A stretch of 64,000 nucleotides of DNA from contig CAKQGQ010000002.1 in assembly GCA_934233735.1 (NCBI GenBank), positions 62,001 to 126,000 of the forward strand. The letters are read 5' to 3'. Below, piece after piece: positions 25,591-33,960 of the stretch. A model generated the notes under the pieces. The model was not told the origin of the DNA and made no database searches. It worked only from the letters and a program-made list of their open reading frames with translations. Position 1 is the first letter of the stretch, and the number at the start of each line of letters is the position of its first letter. Made by a program: the position numbers and the translations under genes. Source of the DNA: an uncultured Clostridia bacterium (lineage in GTDB: Bacteria; Bacillota; Clostridia; Peptostreptococcales; Anaerovoracaceae).

Positions 25591-26949
25591 ATGGAAGAGA
25601 AAGCACATGTAAACAAAATGGGTGTCATGCCGATCAAAAAACTTTTGATTGAAATGGCATGGCCCGCAATATTATCAATGACAATCAATGCGCTGTATAA
25701 TATTGTAGACAGCATTTTCGTAGCGCAGATAAGTGAAGACGCATTGACAGCGGTATCGATTATCAATCCGATTCAGATGCTGATTATCGCCCTCTCCGTG
25801 GGAAGCGGTGTCGGAATCAACTCCCTGATTGCCAGAAAATTAGGGGCAAAGAAGCAGGAAGAGGCTGATCAGGCGGCAAGCACGGGGCTTAGAATCGGGC
25901 TTTTAAACTATTTTGTATTTTTAATTATAGGAGTCTTCTTTACGGGAATTTTCGTTTCCGGTTATGCGGATAAAGGAAGCTACATCTATGAAGAAGCGGT
26001 AAAATATATGGCAATCGTATGCATCGGCTCGTTTTTCCTGAATATGCAGGTTGTTTTTGAAAAGATCCTGCAGGCGACAGGCAATATGATTGGACCGATG
26101 GCTTGCAGTCTGACAGGTGCGGTTGTCAACATCATCTTAGACCCGATTCTGATTTTCGGTCTGCTCGGAGCACCGAAGATGGGCGTAGCGGGTGCGGCGA
26201 TTGCAACGGTAATCGGTCAGGTCTGCGGCATGACGATGGGAGCATTTATCACTTTCAAAGGCGACCATCTGGTAACGCTTACGGTAAAGGGCTTTAAGAT
26301 TGACTGGAAAATCGTGGCGGACATTTATAAAGTAGGACTTCCGTCCATCGTAATGCAGTCGATTGGATCGGTTATGATTATTTTCTATAATAAGATTCTG
26401 GTTGACTTTTCGACAACAGCGGTTGCGGTTCTGGGCGTATACTTTAAGATTCAGTCCTTCGTATTCATGCCGGTATTCGGCTTGAATCAGGGGGCGATGC
26501 CGATTATGGGCTATAACTACGGTGCCAGAGATAAAGACAGACTTATGCAGGCATATAAAGAAGCGCTGAAGATTGCAGTAATGGTAATGGCTCTCGGAGT
26601 TTTAATCTTCCAGCTGATTCCATCGCAGCTCCTGCAGATGTTCAAGGCATCCGATGAAATGCTTCGAATCGGAGTTCCGGCGCTTCGCATTATCAGCTTA
26701 TGTTTCATCCCGGCAGCGTTCGGTATTATTACAGGAACGCTCTTTCAAGGTACAGGGCACGGCGTGTACAGCCTGCTTTGCTCGGTAATCCGACAGCTTA
26801 TCGGTATTTTGCCGCTGGCGTATATTTTAATCCGAATCGACGGTGTAACCCTGTCGTGGGCATCCTTCCCGCTTGCAGAGATTCTGGGACTGACATACAG
26901 TGCGATTATGCTGCGCCATCTGTATAAAAAAGAAATTGTCAATATGTAA
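25591..26949 (+). CDS. MATE family efflux transporter
   Basis: Twelve-helix cation-coupled exporter of the multidrug and toxin extrusion family, 452 residues. It has the two-fold repeat of MATE proteins, with KLLIEMAWPAILSMTINALY at the start of the first half and GLPSIVMQSIGSVMI at the second. The DinF/NorM-like GLNQGAMPIMGYNYGA segment is typical. Substrates cannot be predicted. It is followed by an intrinsic terminator. Confidence 0.92.
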   Translation: MEEKAHVNKMGVMPIKKLLIEMAWPAILSMTINALYNIVDSIFVAQISEDALTAVSIINPIQMLIIALSVGSGVGINSLIARKLGAKKQEEADQAASTGLRIGLLNYFVFLIIGVFFTGIFVSGYADKGSYIYEEAVKYMAIVCIGSFFLNMQVVFEKILQATGNMIGPMACSLTGAVVNIILDPILIFGLLGAPKMGVAGAAIATVIGQVCGMTMGAFITFKGDHLVTLTVKGFKIDWKIVADIYKVGLPSIVMQSIGSVMIIFYNKILVDFSTTAVAVLGVYFKIQSFVFMPVFGLNQGAMPIMGYNYGARDKDRLMQAYKEALKIAVMVMALGVLIFQLIPSQLLQMFKASDEMLRIGVPALRIISLCFIPAAFGIITGTLFQGTGHGVYSLLCSVIRQLIGILPLAYILIRIDGVTLSWASFPLAEILGLTYSAIMLRHLYKKEIVNM

Positions 26950-26965
26950 AATAATATACAAAAAA

Positions 26966-27003
26966 AGAACAGTCGACCCCAAAACGGCTGTTCTGCTTTT
27001 TTT
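26966..27003 (+). terminator. Intrinsic terminator after the MATE gene
   Basis: Stem AGAACAGTCG (26966-26975) with CGGCTGTTCT (26985-26994), one G-U pair, followed by a seven-T run (26997-27003). A-rich sequence on the other side may let it serve the convergent gene too. Confidence 0.85.
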
Positions 27004-27014
27004 GAAAAGTAGTC

Positions 27015-27575
27015 TTAAATTTCAAAGTCCGAATCGAGAGCCTCAGATTCGTCACGCGCTCTTGAATCTTCTTCGACCAAATCGCGGATATACGGGTCGC
27101 ATACCAAATGCTTCCATACCGTGTAAGTTGCCTTCACAAAATCGTCGTTCAGAGGGATTTCCTCCTCAATCAAAGGGCAGGTATAAGGCAGTTCTTCGTC
27201 GTTATAAACAAGCTCTAAAATTCCGTCCTTCGTAAGGTAGGGCGATAGGGGATAAGTCCGGCACTGAAACGGTCTTTGCGTTCTGGGGCAGTGCGGGGGC
27301 GTCTTGCATTTTACGAAATAAACATTGCCGCCCCAGGAATCGGGAAATTCAAAATCTTCGGCATTTTCCACAGTCCATGTCAGCCAGTCATCCTTTCTGC
27401 TGTGGATTTTTTCTTCGCCGGGATAAAGATAAATTCCAAGCTCCTCTTCGCAGGAATCCCCACAGGTGCAGCAGATTGCACCGCAAAGCCTGCCGCAGTC
27501 TCCGCCTATGGGAGAAACTTTATCGAGAAGGCGGTAAATTGCCTTCCATGTTCTTTTGCGTATTGTACATTTCAT
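27015..27575 (-). CDS. Cys-rich YkgJ-type protein of unknown function
   Basis: 186-residue soluble protein with GDCGRLCGAICCTCGDSC near residues 25-42, then CPRTQRPFQCRTYPLSP and a later CP. This Cys pattern resembles the YkgJ (CxxCxxCC) family, proposed to bind zinc or an iron-sulfur cluster. Other Clostridia have similar proteins. The C-terminal tail is acidic. The ATG has no good ribosome-binding site; a promoter upstream places the predicted transcript start on the A of the ATG. Function unknown. Confidence 0.75.
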   Translation of the reverse strand: MKCTIRKRTWKAIYRLLDKVSPIGGDCGRLCGAICCTCGDSCEEELGIYLYPGEEKIHSRKDDWLTWTVENAEDFEFPDSWGGNVYFVKCKTPPHCPRTQRPFQCRTYPLSPYLTKDGILELVYNDEELPYTCPLIEEEIPLNDDFVKATYTVWKHLVCDPYIRDLVEEDSRARDESEALDSDFEI

Positions 27576-27581
27576 ATCTTC

Positions 27582-27610
27582 AGTATACTAAAAATTATGG
27601 GAATAGGCAA
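27582..27610 (-). promoter_or_regulatory. Promoter giving a predicted leaderless mRNA
   Basis: On the minus strand TTGCCT (27610-27605) and TATACT (27587-27582) are 17 bases apart. Six bases (GAAGAT) separate the -10 from the start ATG at 27575, so +1 would be the A of the ATG. Confidence 0.55.
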
Positions 27611-27773
27611 TCGAAAACATTACAGTTAAGACCTGCCAACTTTTTTAGCCCAATTTTAGCGTCATTTTAACGGGCTTTGGTGGTAAAATTACAAGGTGAA
27701 AATTTGTAAAATTTTAAAGAAATATTAAAATTCATTATAGAAAACAAAAATACTACGAAGTAAGAGGAACAAT

Positions 27774-30700
27774 ATGAGACTGGGAATTGATGTAGGCTCG
27801 ACAACTGTAAAACTGGTTTTGCTTGATGAAAACGGAACCATGCTTTATCAAAGGTATGAACGACATATGTCAAGTGTTTTCAGCAAAGTCAGCGAACTTT
27901 TAGAGCAATTAAAAGCCGAGAAAGGCGATTTAACAGTAAAGGCGGTTATCACCGGCTCCGGCGGGCTTTCGCTCGCGGACAAAATCGGAGCGAGATTCGA
28001 GCAGGAGGTTGTAACCTGTTCATTAGCAGTAGAAAAATTGATATCGCAGACCGATGTTGTCATTGAACTGGGAGGTGAAGATGCCAAAATTACATATTTT
28101 GGAAGTACGGTTGAACAGAGAATGAACGGTACCTGCGCAGGCGGCACAGGAGCCTTCATCGACCAGATGGCAATTCTTTTAAATACAGACGGAAACGGGC
28201 TGAACGAGGCTGCAAAGGACTATAAAATCATTTATCCGATTGCGGCGCGCTGCGGTGTGTTTGCGAAAACAGACATTCAGCCGTTGATTAACGAAGGCGC
28301 GCCAATCGAAAATCTTGCAGCGTCCATCTTTCAGGCGGTTGTCAATCAGACGATAAGCGGACTTGCCTGCGGACATAAAATCAAGGGCAATGTGGCTTTC
28401 CTCGGAGGACCGCTGACCTATCTGTCCGAACTCAGGAAGCGTTTTATCGAGACTTTGGAACTGAAGCCGGAGGAAGTGATTTTCCCGGAAAATTCAAAGT
28501 ATTTCGTTGCAATCGGTGCAGCGTATATGGCAGAAAAAGAGCCGGATGTACAGCTCAGCCAGCTTCTTGACCGCGTAAAGTCCGTCGATCCTTTGGCGGA
28601 TTCACAGACCAAGAGGGTAGAACCGCTGTTTAAAGATGAGGCGGAGTATGGAGCCTTTAAGGCACGCCACGAAAAGGCGAAAATCAAAAGAAAAGAACTG
28701 AAATACTGTAAAGGACCTGTGTTCCTTGGAATCGATGCAGGCTCTACAACCACGAAGGCAGCATTAATCGATCAGGACGAAAATTTAGTCTATTCTTTTT
28801 ATAGAAATAATGAGGGTAATCCTTTAGAAGCAACGAAAATCATGCTCAATGAGCTTTATTGCATGCTGCCGCAGGATACCTATATTGCAAATACAACGGT
28901 TACCGGCTACGGTGAGGGTTTAATTAAGGCTGCCTTTAAAGCGGACTACGGCATTATCGAGACGATGGCGCATTATAAGGCAGCAGAAGAATTTCTTCCG
29001 GGTGTGGATTTCATCCTTGACATCGGCGGACAGGATATGAAATGCATGCGCATCAAGGATCATGCAATTTACAGCATTATGCTGAATGAAGCGTGTTCTT
29101 CCGGCTGTGGTTCTTTCATCGAAACCTACGCGAAGTCGGTGGATATGCCGGTAGAAGAGTTTGCACGCGTGGGACTTTTGTCCCAGAACCCGGTCGATCT
29201 AGGAACGCGCTGCACGGTTTTCATGAACTCCATGGTAAAACAGGCGCAGAAGGAAGGCGCGTCCATCGGAGATATTGCGGCAGGGTTATCCTATTCCGTA
29301 ATTAAAAATGCCCTGTATAAAGTAATCAAGCTCAGAAATCCGGATGAGGCAGGCGATAAAATTGTCGTACAAGGCGGAACCTTCCTCAACGAATCCGTGC
29401 TGCGAGCAATTGAAAAGGTGCTTGGAAAAGAAGTTGTGCGTCCGGACATCGCAGGAATCATGGGTGCGTATGGCTGCGCGCTGAATTCCATGAAAAATTG
29501 GGAATACGGACATCAGTCAACGATTCTTACCCTTGATGAAGTGAAGGCGTTTTCGGCAGGCAGCAGCAATACAAGATGCAACGGCTGCGAAAATCACTGC
29601 ATGCTGACTATTACGAAATTCAATGATAAAGAGCGATATATCACAGGCAATCGTTGCGAAAAGGGCGAGGGAAAAGCCAAGGCAGGAAAAGATTTGCCGA
29701 ACTTATATGAATATAAGCTGAAAAGATTATTTGGATATGATCCGCTTGCGGCAGAGGAAGCAAAGCGGGGCAGCGTTGCGCTTCCGCGTGTTTTGAATAT
29801 GTACGAGGACTATCCGTTTTGGTTTACTTTCTTTACGAAGCTTTCGTACCGCGTGGTACTTTCTCCGATGTCCTCAAAGGAACTGTATGAAAAGGGCATG
29901 GACACGATTTCATCGGATACTGCCTGCTACCCCGCGAAGCTTGTGCATGGGCACATACAGACATTGGTGGAAATGGGAGAAAAGTGGATATTCTATCCTT
30001 GCATAAACTATGAACAGATAGAGGATGAAAGCGCGCAGAACCATTACAACTGTCCGATTGTCGCAACCTATCCGGAAGTCATCGCCAATAATATGAACGA
30101 TGTTTTCGAGGAAAACGGCGTGGAATTTTCGCATCCGTTCGTTCCGTATGATAATGACGAGCGTCTGATTAAGAGGATGTATGAGGTTCTTAAGCCAAAA
30201 GGAATCTTTAAAAAAGAAATCCGTGACGCTGTTCATGCGGCAAGGCAGGAACAGAATAGTTTCAAAAGAGATGTGGAAAACGAAGGAAAGAAAGCCTTGG
30301 CTTTTGCGAAGGAGTATAATAAAAAAGCCATCATCCTTTCCGGCAGACCGTATCATCTGGATACGGAGATTAACCACGGCATTGACAAGATGATTACTTC
30401 TTTTGATATGGTTGTTTTGTCTGAGGATTCCGTGTGCAAGATGGGAAATCTCCCAAGACCAATCCGCGTTCTCGATCAGTGGGTTTACCACTCCAGACTG
30501 TATAAGGCTGCGGATTTTGCGGGGAGAACCGACGGCGTGGAACTTGTGCAGCTGAATTCCTTCGGCTGCGGCGTCGATGCGGTAACTACGGATGAAGTAG
30601 AGGAAATCTTGGAGCATTCCAACAAACTCTATACGGTTTTGAAAATAGACGAAGGCAACAATCTTGGCGCAATTCGAATCCGAATTCGTTCGCTGAAGGC

Positions 30701-31991
30701 TGCAATGGAAGAACGCGACAAAAATGGTGTAAAAGCGCAGCATTGCGAAAAGCCTTTTGAAAGAAAGCTTTTCACAGAAGAGATGAGAGAAAATTACACG
30801 TTGCTGATTCCGCAGATGTCCCCGATTCACTTCCAGTATCTGGAGGTTGCGCTCAGAGAAAGTGGGTATAATGCAGTTGTGATTCCGACTGTGGATAAAC
30901 ACGCAATCGACGAAGGGCTGAAATATGTCAATAACGACGCCTGCTATCCGACGCTGGTTACGCTTGGAAAGATGATAAGCGCCCTGAAATCCGGGAACTA
31001 TGATCTTGACAGAACCGCTTTGGTTATGTCGCAGACAGGAGGCGGATGCAGAGCCAGCAACTATATCGCTTTGCTCAGAAAAGCACTGAAGGATTTAAAC
31101 ATGGAACAGGTTCCGGTTGTGTCCTTTAATATGGTTGGTCTGGAAGCAAATCCGGGCTTTAAAATTGATATGAATATGAGAAAACGCTTAATCATGGCGG
31201 CAGTTTACGGAGACCTTTTTCAGCGTCTTCTGTATGCAACCAGACCTTACGAGGAAGTGCCGGGTTCTGCCGAAGCGATTATGAAGAAATATGAATCCGC
31301 AATTTTCCAAAACTGCAAGGATGGAAAGCTCAGCACTTACAAGAAGCTGATTTCGCAGATTGTGGCGGATTACGATGCGCTTCCGCTGAAAAATATTGTG
31401 AAACCAAAGGTTGGCGTTGTCGGCGAGATTCTTGTAAAATATCATCCGGATGCAAATAACAATATCGTGGATATTATTGAAAAAGAGGGCGGAGAAGCAG
31501 TAGTTCTCGATTTAATCGATTTCTTCCTTTACGGGATGTACAGCAAAAAATTCAATTACGAAAAGCTGTCAGGTTCATACAAGCAGTATAAAATGAATCA
31601 AATTGGCATTGAAGCGATAGAATGGTTCAGAAAACCGATGAGAAAGGCGCTTCGAAACAGCAGGCGCTTCACAGAGCCGGGTCATATCGAAAAGACCGCG
31701 GAAGAAGCTTCCACAATCGCTTCAACCGGAAATCAGTGCGGAGAAGGATGGCTTCTGACCGGTGAAATGATAGAGCTGATTAAGGACGGCGTTCCGAATA
31801 TTGCATGCCTGCAGCCTTTTGCGTGTCTGCCGAATCATGTGACAGGAAAAGGCATGATGAAGGCAATCCGCGAGCGCTTCCCGAAAGCGAACATCGTGGC
31901 AATCGACTACGACCCGGGTGCCAGCAATGTCAACCAGTTAAATCGTATCAAGCTGATGATGGCGACTGCGCACAAGAATCTCAGCGTATAG
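27774..31991 (+). CDS. 2-hydroxyacyl-CoA dehydratase activase-like protein, long form
   Basis: 1405-residue protein of the BadF/BadG/HgdC activase family. Two ATPase (ASKHA) domains lie in tandem: GIDVGSTTVKLVLLD (~3-17) with NGTCAGGTGAFID, and GIDAGSTTTKAALID (~318-332) with NEACSSGCGSFIE and RCTVFMNS, whose Cys residues match those that hold the bridging [4Fe-4S] in HgdC. A DUF2229 region (from ~650) and an HgdB-like Cys-containing C-terminal part (NDACYPTLVTLG; PFACLPNHVTGKG) follow. Known activases drive ATP-dependent one-electron transfer to dehydratases; this long form is widespread in Clostridia with unproven function. No dehydratase genes are adjacent. Confidence 0.9.
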   Translation: MRLGIDVGSTTVKLVLLDENGTMLYQRYERHMSSVFSKVSELLEQLKAEKGDLTVKAVITGSGGLSLADKIGARFEQEVVTCSLAVEKLISQTDVVIELGGEDAKITYFGSTVEQRMNGTCAGGTGAFIDQMAILLNTDGNGLNEAAKDYKIIYPIAARCGVFAKTDIQPLINEGAPIENLAASIFQAVVNQTISGLACGHKIKGNVAFLGGPLTYLSELRKRFIETLELKPEEVIFPENSKYFVAIGAAYMAEKEPDVQLSQLLDRVKSVDPLADSQTKRVEPLFKDEAEYGAFKARHEKAKIKRKELKYCKGPVFLGIDAGSTTTKAALIDQDENLVYSFYRNNEGNPLEATKIMLNELYCMLPQDTYIANTTVTGYGEGLIKAAFKADYGIIETMAHYKAAEEFLPGVDFILDIGGQDMKCMRIKDHAIYSIMLNEACSSGCGSFIETYAKSVDMPVEEFARVGLLSQNPVDLGTRCTVFMNSMVKQAQKEGASIGDIAAGLSYSVIKNALYKVIKLRNPDEAGDKIVVQGGTFLNESVLRAIEKVLGKEVVRPDIAGIMGAYGCALNSMKNWEYGHQSTILTLDEVKAFSAGSSNTRCNGCENHCMLTITKFNDKERYITGNRCEKGEGKAKAGKDLPNLYEYKLKRLFGYDPLAAEEAKRGSVALPRVLNMYEDYPFWFTFFTKLSYRVVLSPMSSKELYEKGMDTISSDTACYPAKLVHGHIQTLVEMGEKWIFYPCINYEQIEDESAQNHYNCPIVATYPEVIANNMNDVFEENGVEFSHPFVPYDNDERLIKRMYEVLKPKGIFKKEIRDAVHAARQEQNSFKRDVENEGKKALAFAKEYNKKAIILSGRPYHLDTEINHGIDKMITSFDMVVLSEDSVCKMGNLPRPIRVLDQWVYHSRLYKAADFAGRTDGVELVQLNSFGCGVDAVTTDEVEEILEHSNKLYTVLKIDEGNNLGAIRIRIRSLKAAMEERDKNGVKAQHCEKPFERKLFTEEMRENYTLLIPQMSPIHFQYLEVALRESGYNAVVIPTVDKHAIDEGLKYVNNDACYPTLVTLGKMISALKSGNYDLDRTALVMSQTGGGCRASNYIALLRKALKDLNMEQVPVVSFNMVGLEANPGFKIDMNMRKRLIMAAVYGDLFQRLLYATRPYEEVPGSAEAIMKKYESAIFQNCKDGKLSTYKKLISQIVADYDALPLKNIVKPKVGVVGEILVKYHPDANNNIVDIIEKEGGEAVVLDLIDFFLYGMYSKKFNYEKLSGSYKQYKMNQIGIEAIEWFRKPMRKALRNSRRFTEPGHIEKTAEEASTIASTGNQCGEGWLLTGEMIELIKDGVPNIACLQPFACLPNHVTGKGMMKAIRERFPKANIVAIDYDPGASNVNQLNRIKLMMATAHKNLSV

Positions 31992-32040
31992 GCACATAAC
32001 TCTTAAAATCGGGTAAAACAGAGAGTCTGAAACAAAGCTC

Positions 32041-32069
32041 TTGAAACTGCGGCACAACGGTGGTATAAT
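32041..32069 (+). promoter_or_regulatory. Promoter for the YebC-family gene
   Basis: TTGAAA (32041-32046) and TATAAT (32064-32069) with a 17-base spacer, close to consensus, about 45 bases before the start codon. Confidence 0.75.
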
Positions 32070-32114
32070 AACTGAGTTAAAAGAAAAAAATCAAATAAGT
32101 TAGGAGGTGTCTCC

Positions 32115-32843
32115 ATGGGAAGACACGGTACAATCGCAGGCAGAAAGGCCGCACAGGACTCGAAAAGAGCCGCAATGTTTACAAAATATGCAAGAGCAAT
32201 TACAGTAGCAGCTAAAGCCGGTGGAGATCCCGAGTACAACGCAACATTAAGACTGGCAATCGAAAAGGCGAAAGCTATTTCCATGCCTAACGATAACATC
32301 ACAAGAGCAATTAAAAAAGGAACCGGAGAACTTGCCGGTGAAACATACGAAGAGCTGAGCTTTGAAGGCTACGGCGTAGGCGGAGTTGCAGTTATCGTAG
32401 AGGCTCTTACCGATAACACAAACAGAACGACTTCCTCCGTAAGATCAACTTTTGATAAGTACGGCGGAAATCTTGGAACACCGGGATGTGTATCCTATAT
32501 GTTCTCCAGAAAAGGCATCATTCTGATTGAAAAGACAGATGCTGTTGATGAAGATGCTTTAATGGAAACAGCATTGGAAGCAGGCGCTGACGATATGATC
32601 GTTAATGAAGACAGCTTCGAAATCGTGACGGATCCTTCCGCTTATACGGATGTACATCACGCAATTTCCGATGCAGGCTATGAAATCGTTGAATCTGATG
32701 TTGAGTATGTTCCTTCCATGGAAGCTGCTCCGAAGGATGAGCATGATATTAAAAAGCTTGCGAAAATGATTGAACTTTTGGAAGACAACGATGATGTTCA
32801 GAAGGTATATACAAATTGTTCCATCGATCTTGAACAGGAATAA
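32115..32843 (+). CDS. YebC/PmpR family protein
   Basis: 242-residue member of the YebC/TACO1 family. MGRHGTIAGRKAAQDSKRAA at the start, NDNITRAIKKGTGE and YGVGGVAVIVEALTDN are diagnostic. Members have been described as DNA-binding regulators and, more recently, as factors helping translation of difficult peptides. Which applies here is open. TAGGAGGTG precedes the ATG. A candidate noncoding RNA promoter lies in its last codons. Confidence 0.93.
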   Translation: MGRHGTIAGRKAAQDSKRAAMFTKYARAITVAAKAGGDPEYNATLRLAIEKAKAISMPNDNITRAIKKGTGELAGETYEELSFEGYGVGGVAVIVEALTDNTNRTTSSVRSTFDKYGGNLGTPGCVSYMFSRKGIILIEKTDAVDEDALMETALEAGADDMIVNEDSFEIVTDPSAYTDVHHAISDAGYEIVESDVEYVPSMEAAPKDEHDIKKLAKMIELLEDNDDVQKVYTNCSIDLEQE

Positions 32844-32850
32844 TTACATA

Positions 32851-33058
32851 GAGCGAAACGCATACTAAACATACGATCCTGGGTTATGCGTTAAGGACAC
32901 ATAATTGAACCTACACTTATTGAACGGGAATCCGAGTTTCTCCTGCATTATGTCAGGCCTCCTTAGAGTGGAAGACAGAAGCAAAAGAACAGGGCACCCA
33001 CCTATCGAAAGATAGGGCGTCAATTATCTCCTTGACGGTAATTTGGGATTTTATTTTG
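32851..33058 (+). ncRNA. ssrS: Candidate structured noncoding RNA (possible 6S RNA)
   Basis: This gap has no ORF but dense pairing. TGGGT/ACCCA (~32879 with ~32996) closes a large asymmetric internal loop. Inside, TTAAGG pairs with CCTTAG, ACATAAT with ATTATGT, and GGGAA with TTCTC near the tip. A rod with closing stem, big central bubble and long apical arm is the 6S RNA plan, and the 3' segment GGGCACCCACCT resembles what I recall of 6S 3' ends. A promoter (TTGTTC 32816-32821, 17 bases, AATAAT 32839-32844) would start RNA near 32851, and a hairpin near 33018 would end it. The 5' end could instead be near 32875. The family call is tentative. Confidence 0.5.
33018..33057 (+). terminator. Hairpin and T-rich tract ending the noncoding RNA
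   Basis: CGTCAA (33018-33023) pairs with TTGACG (33032-33037), followed by a loose T-rich stretch (GGATTTTATTTT). A second small hairpin, CCTATC-GAAA-GATAGG, lies just before it (33001-33016). Confidence 0.5.
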
Positions 33059-33084
33059 CAAAAAAGAAGAAAATAAGCTATAAT
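33056..33084 (+). promoter_or_regulatory. Promoter for the formate/nitrite channel gene
   Basis: TTGCAA (33056-33061) and TATAAT (33079-33084) with a 17-base spacer, close to consensus. Confidence 0.7.
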
Positions 33085-33134
33085 AAGCGAAGGATATTAC
33101 GATATTTTCGATAGATTGTGAGGAAAAAAGTAAC

Positions 33135-33956
33135 ATGCGACATATGAAACCTGTCGATATTTTTGAGGAAATTGTAAAAAACGGCATTGCGAAGGCGGAA
33201 AGCCCTTTAAAAAAACTGATTATTTTGGGAATTTTTGCGGGTGTATACATTGCTTTTGCAGGCGCAGGCGCCAATATGGCCGCATACAGCCTTTTCAGTG
33301 ACCCGAATACATACGGCTTGGGAAGAGTGCTGTCAGGAGCTGTTTTTACGGGCGGACTCACCATGGTAGTTCTTGCCGGAGCGGAGTTGTTTACCGGGAA
33401 TACTCTGATTTCAGCCGCGGTTCTTGAAAAAAGAACAAGCTTTAGAAAAATGCTCCAAAACTGGGTAGTTGTATACATAGCGAATTTTATCGGTTCGGTG
33501 CTGATTGCGGCGCTGGTTTACTATTCCGGTGCGATGAACGCAGCTGACGGACTTTTAGGCGCGATGACGCTTAAAATTGCAAATGGAAAGGTGAATCTGA
33601 CTTTCTTGCAGTGCGTGTTGAGCGGAATCCTCTGCAACTGGTTAGTCTGCCTTGCAGTCTGGATTTCAACAGGAACAAACTCTACCTGCGGAAAAATCGG
33701 CGGCATCTTTTTCCCAATCTGGCTTTTTGTTGTAGCGGGATATGAGCACAGCATTGCCAATATGTTTTTTATTTCCGCCGGGATTTTTGCGAAGGGAAAC
33801 GAGATGTTTGTCTCTCTTAACGGCGCAATTGATTTATCGAATCTTACTTGGCTGGGAATGTTTACGAATAATCTGATTCCGGTTACCATCGGAAATATGA
33901 TTGGCGGCATTGTTTTCGTCACGATGGGATACTGGCTGGCATTAAAGGAAAGGTAG
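33135..33956 (+). CDS. Formate/nitrite transporter family channel
   Basis: FNT-family pentameric channel (FocA/NirC type) that moves formate, nitrite or related small anions across the cytoplasmic membrane. 273 residues, six helices. Family marks are AGAGANMAAYS (first broken helix), AGAELFTGNTL (~79-89) and the second half NWLVCLAVWIS with GYEHSIANMFF, which carries the conserved pore His. ATG 33135 is chosen; ATG 33144 would also work. polA starts four bases after it, so they are probably co-transcribed. Formate is the likelier substrate in this setting. Confidence 0.92.
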   Translation: MRHMKPVDIFEEIVKNGIAKAESPLKKLIILGIFAGVYIAFAGAGANMAAYSLFSDPNTYGLGRVLSGAVFTGGLTMVVLAGAELFTGNTLISAAVLEKRTSFRKMLQNWVVVYIANFIGSVLIAALVYYSGAMNAADGLLGAMTLKIANGKVNLTFLQCVLSGILCNWLVCLAVWISTGTNSTCGKIGGIFFPIWLFVVAGYEHSIANMFFISAGIFAKGNEMFVSLNGAIDLSNLTWLGMFTNNLIPVTIGNMIGGIVFVTMGYWLALKER

Positions 33957-33960
33957 CAGT

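Noticed and set aside
29910..30902. 330-codon open frame on the minus strand inside the activase gene
   Set aside because: Mirror of strong codon bias in a well-supported gene; no ribosome-binding site or recognisable protein.
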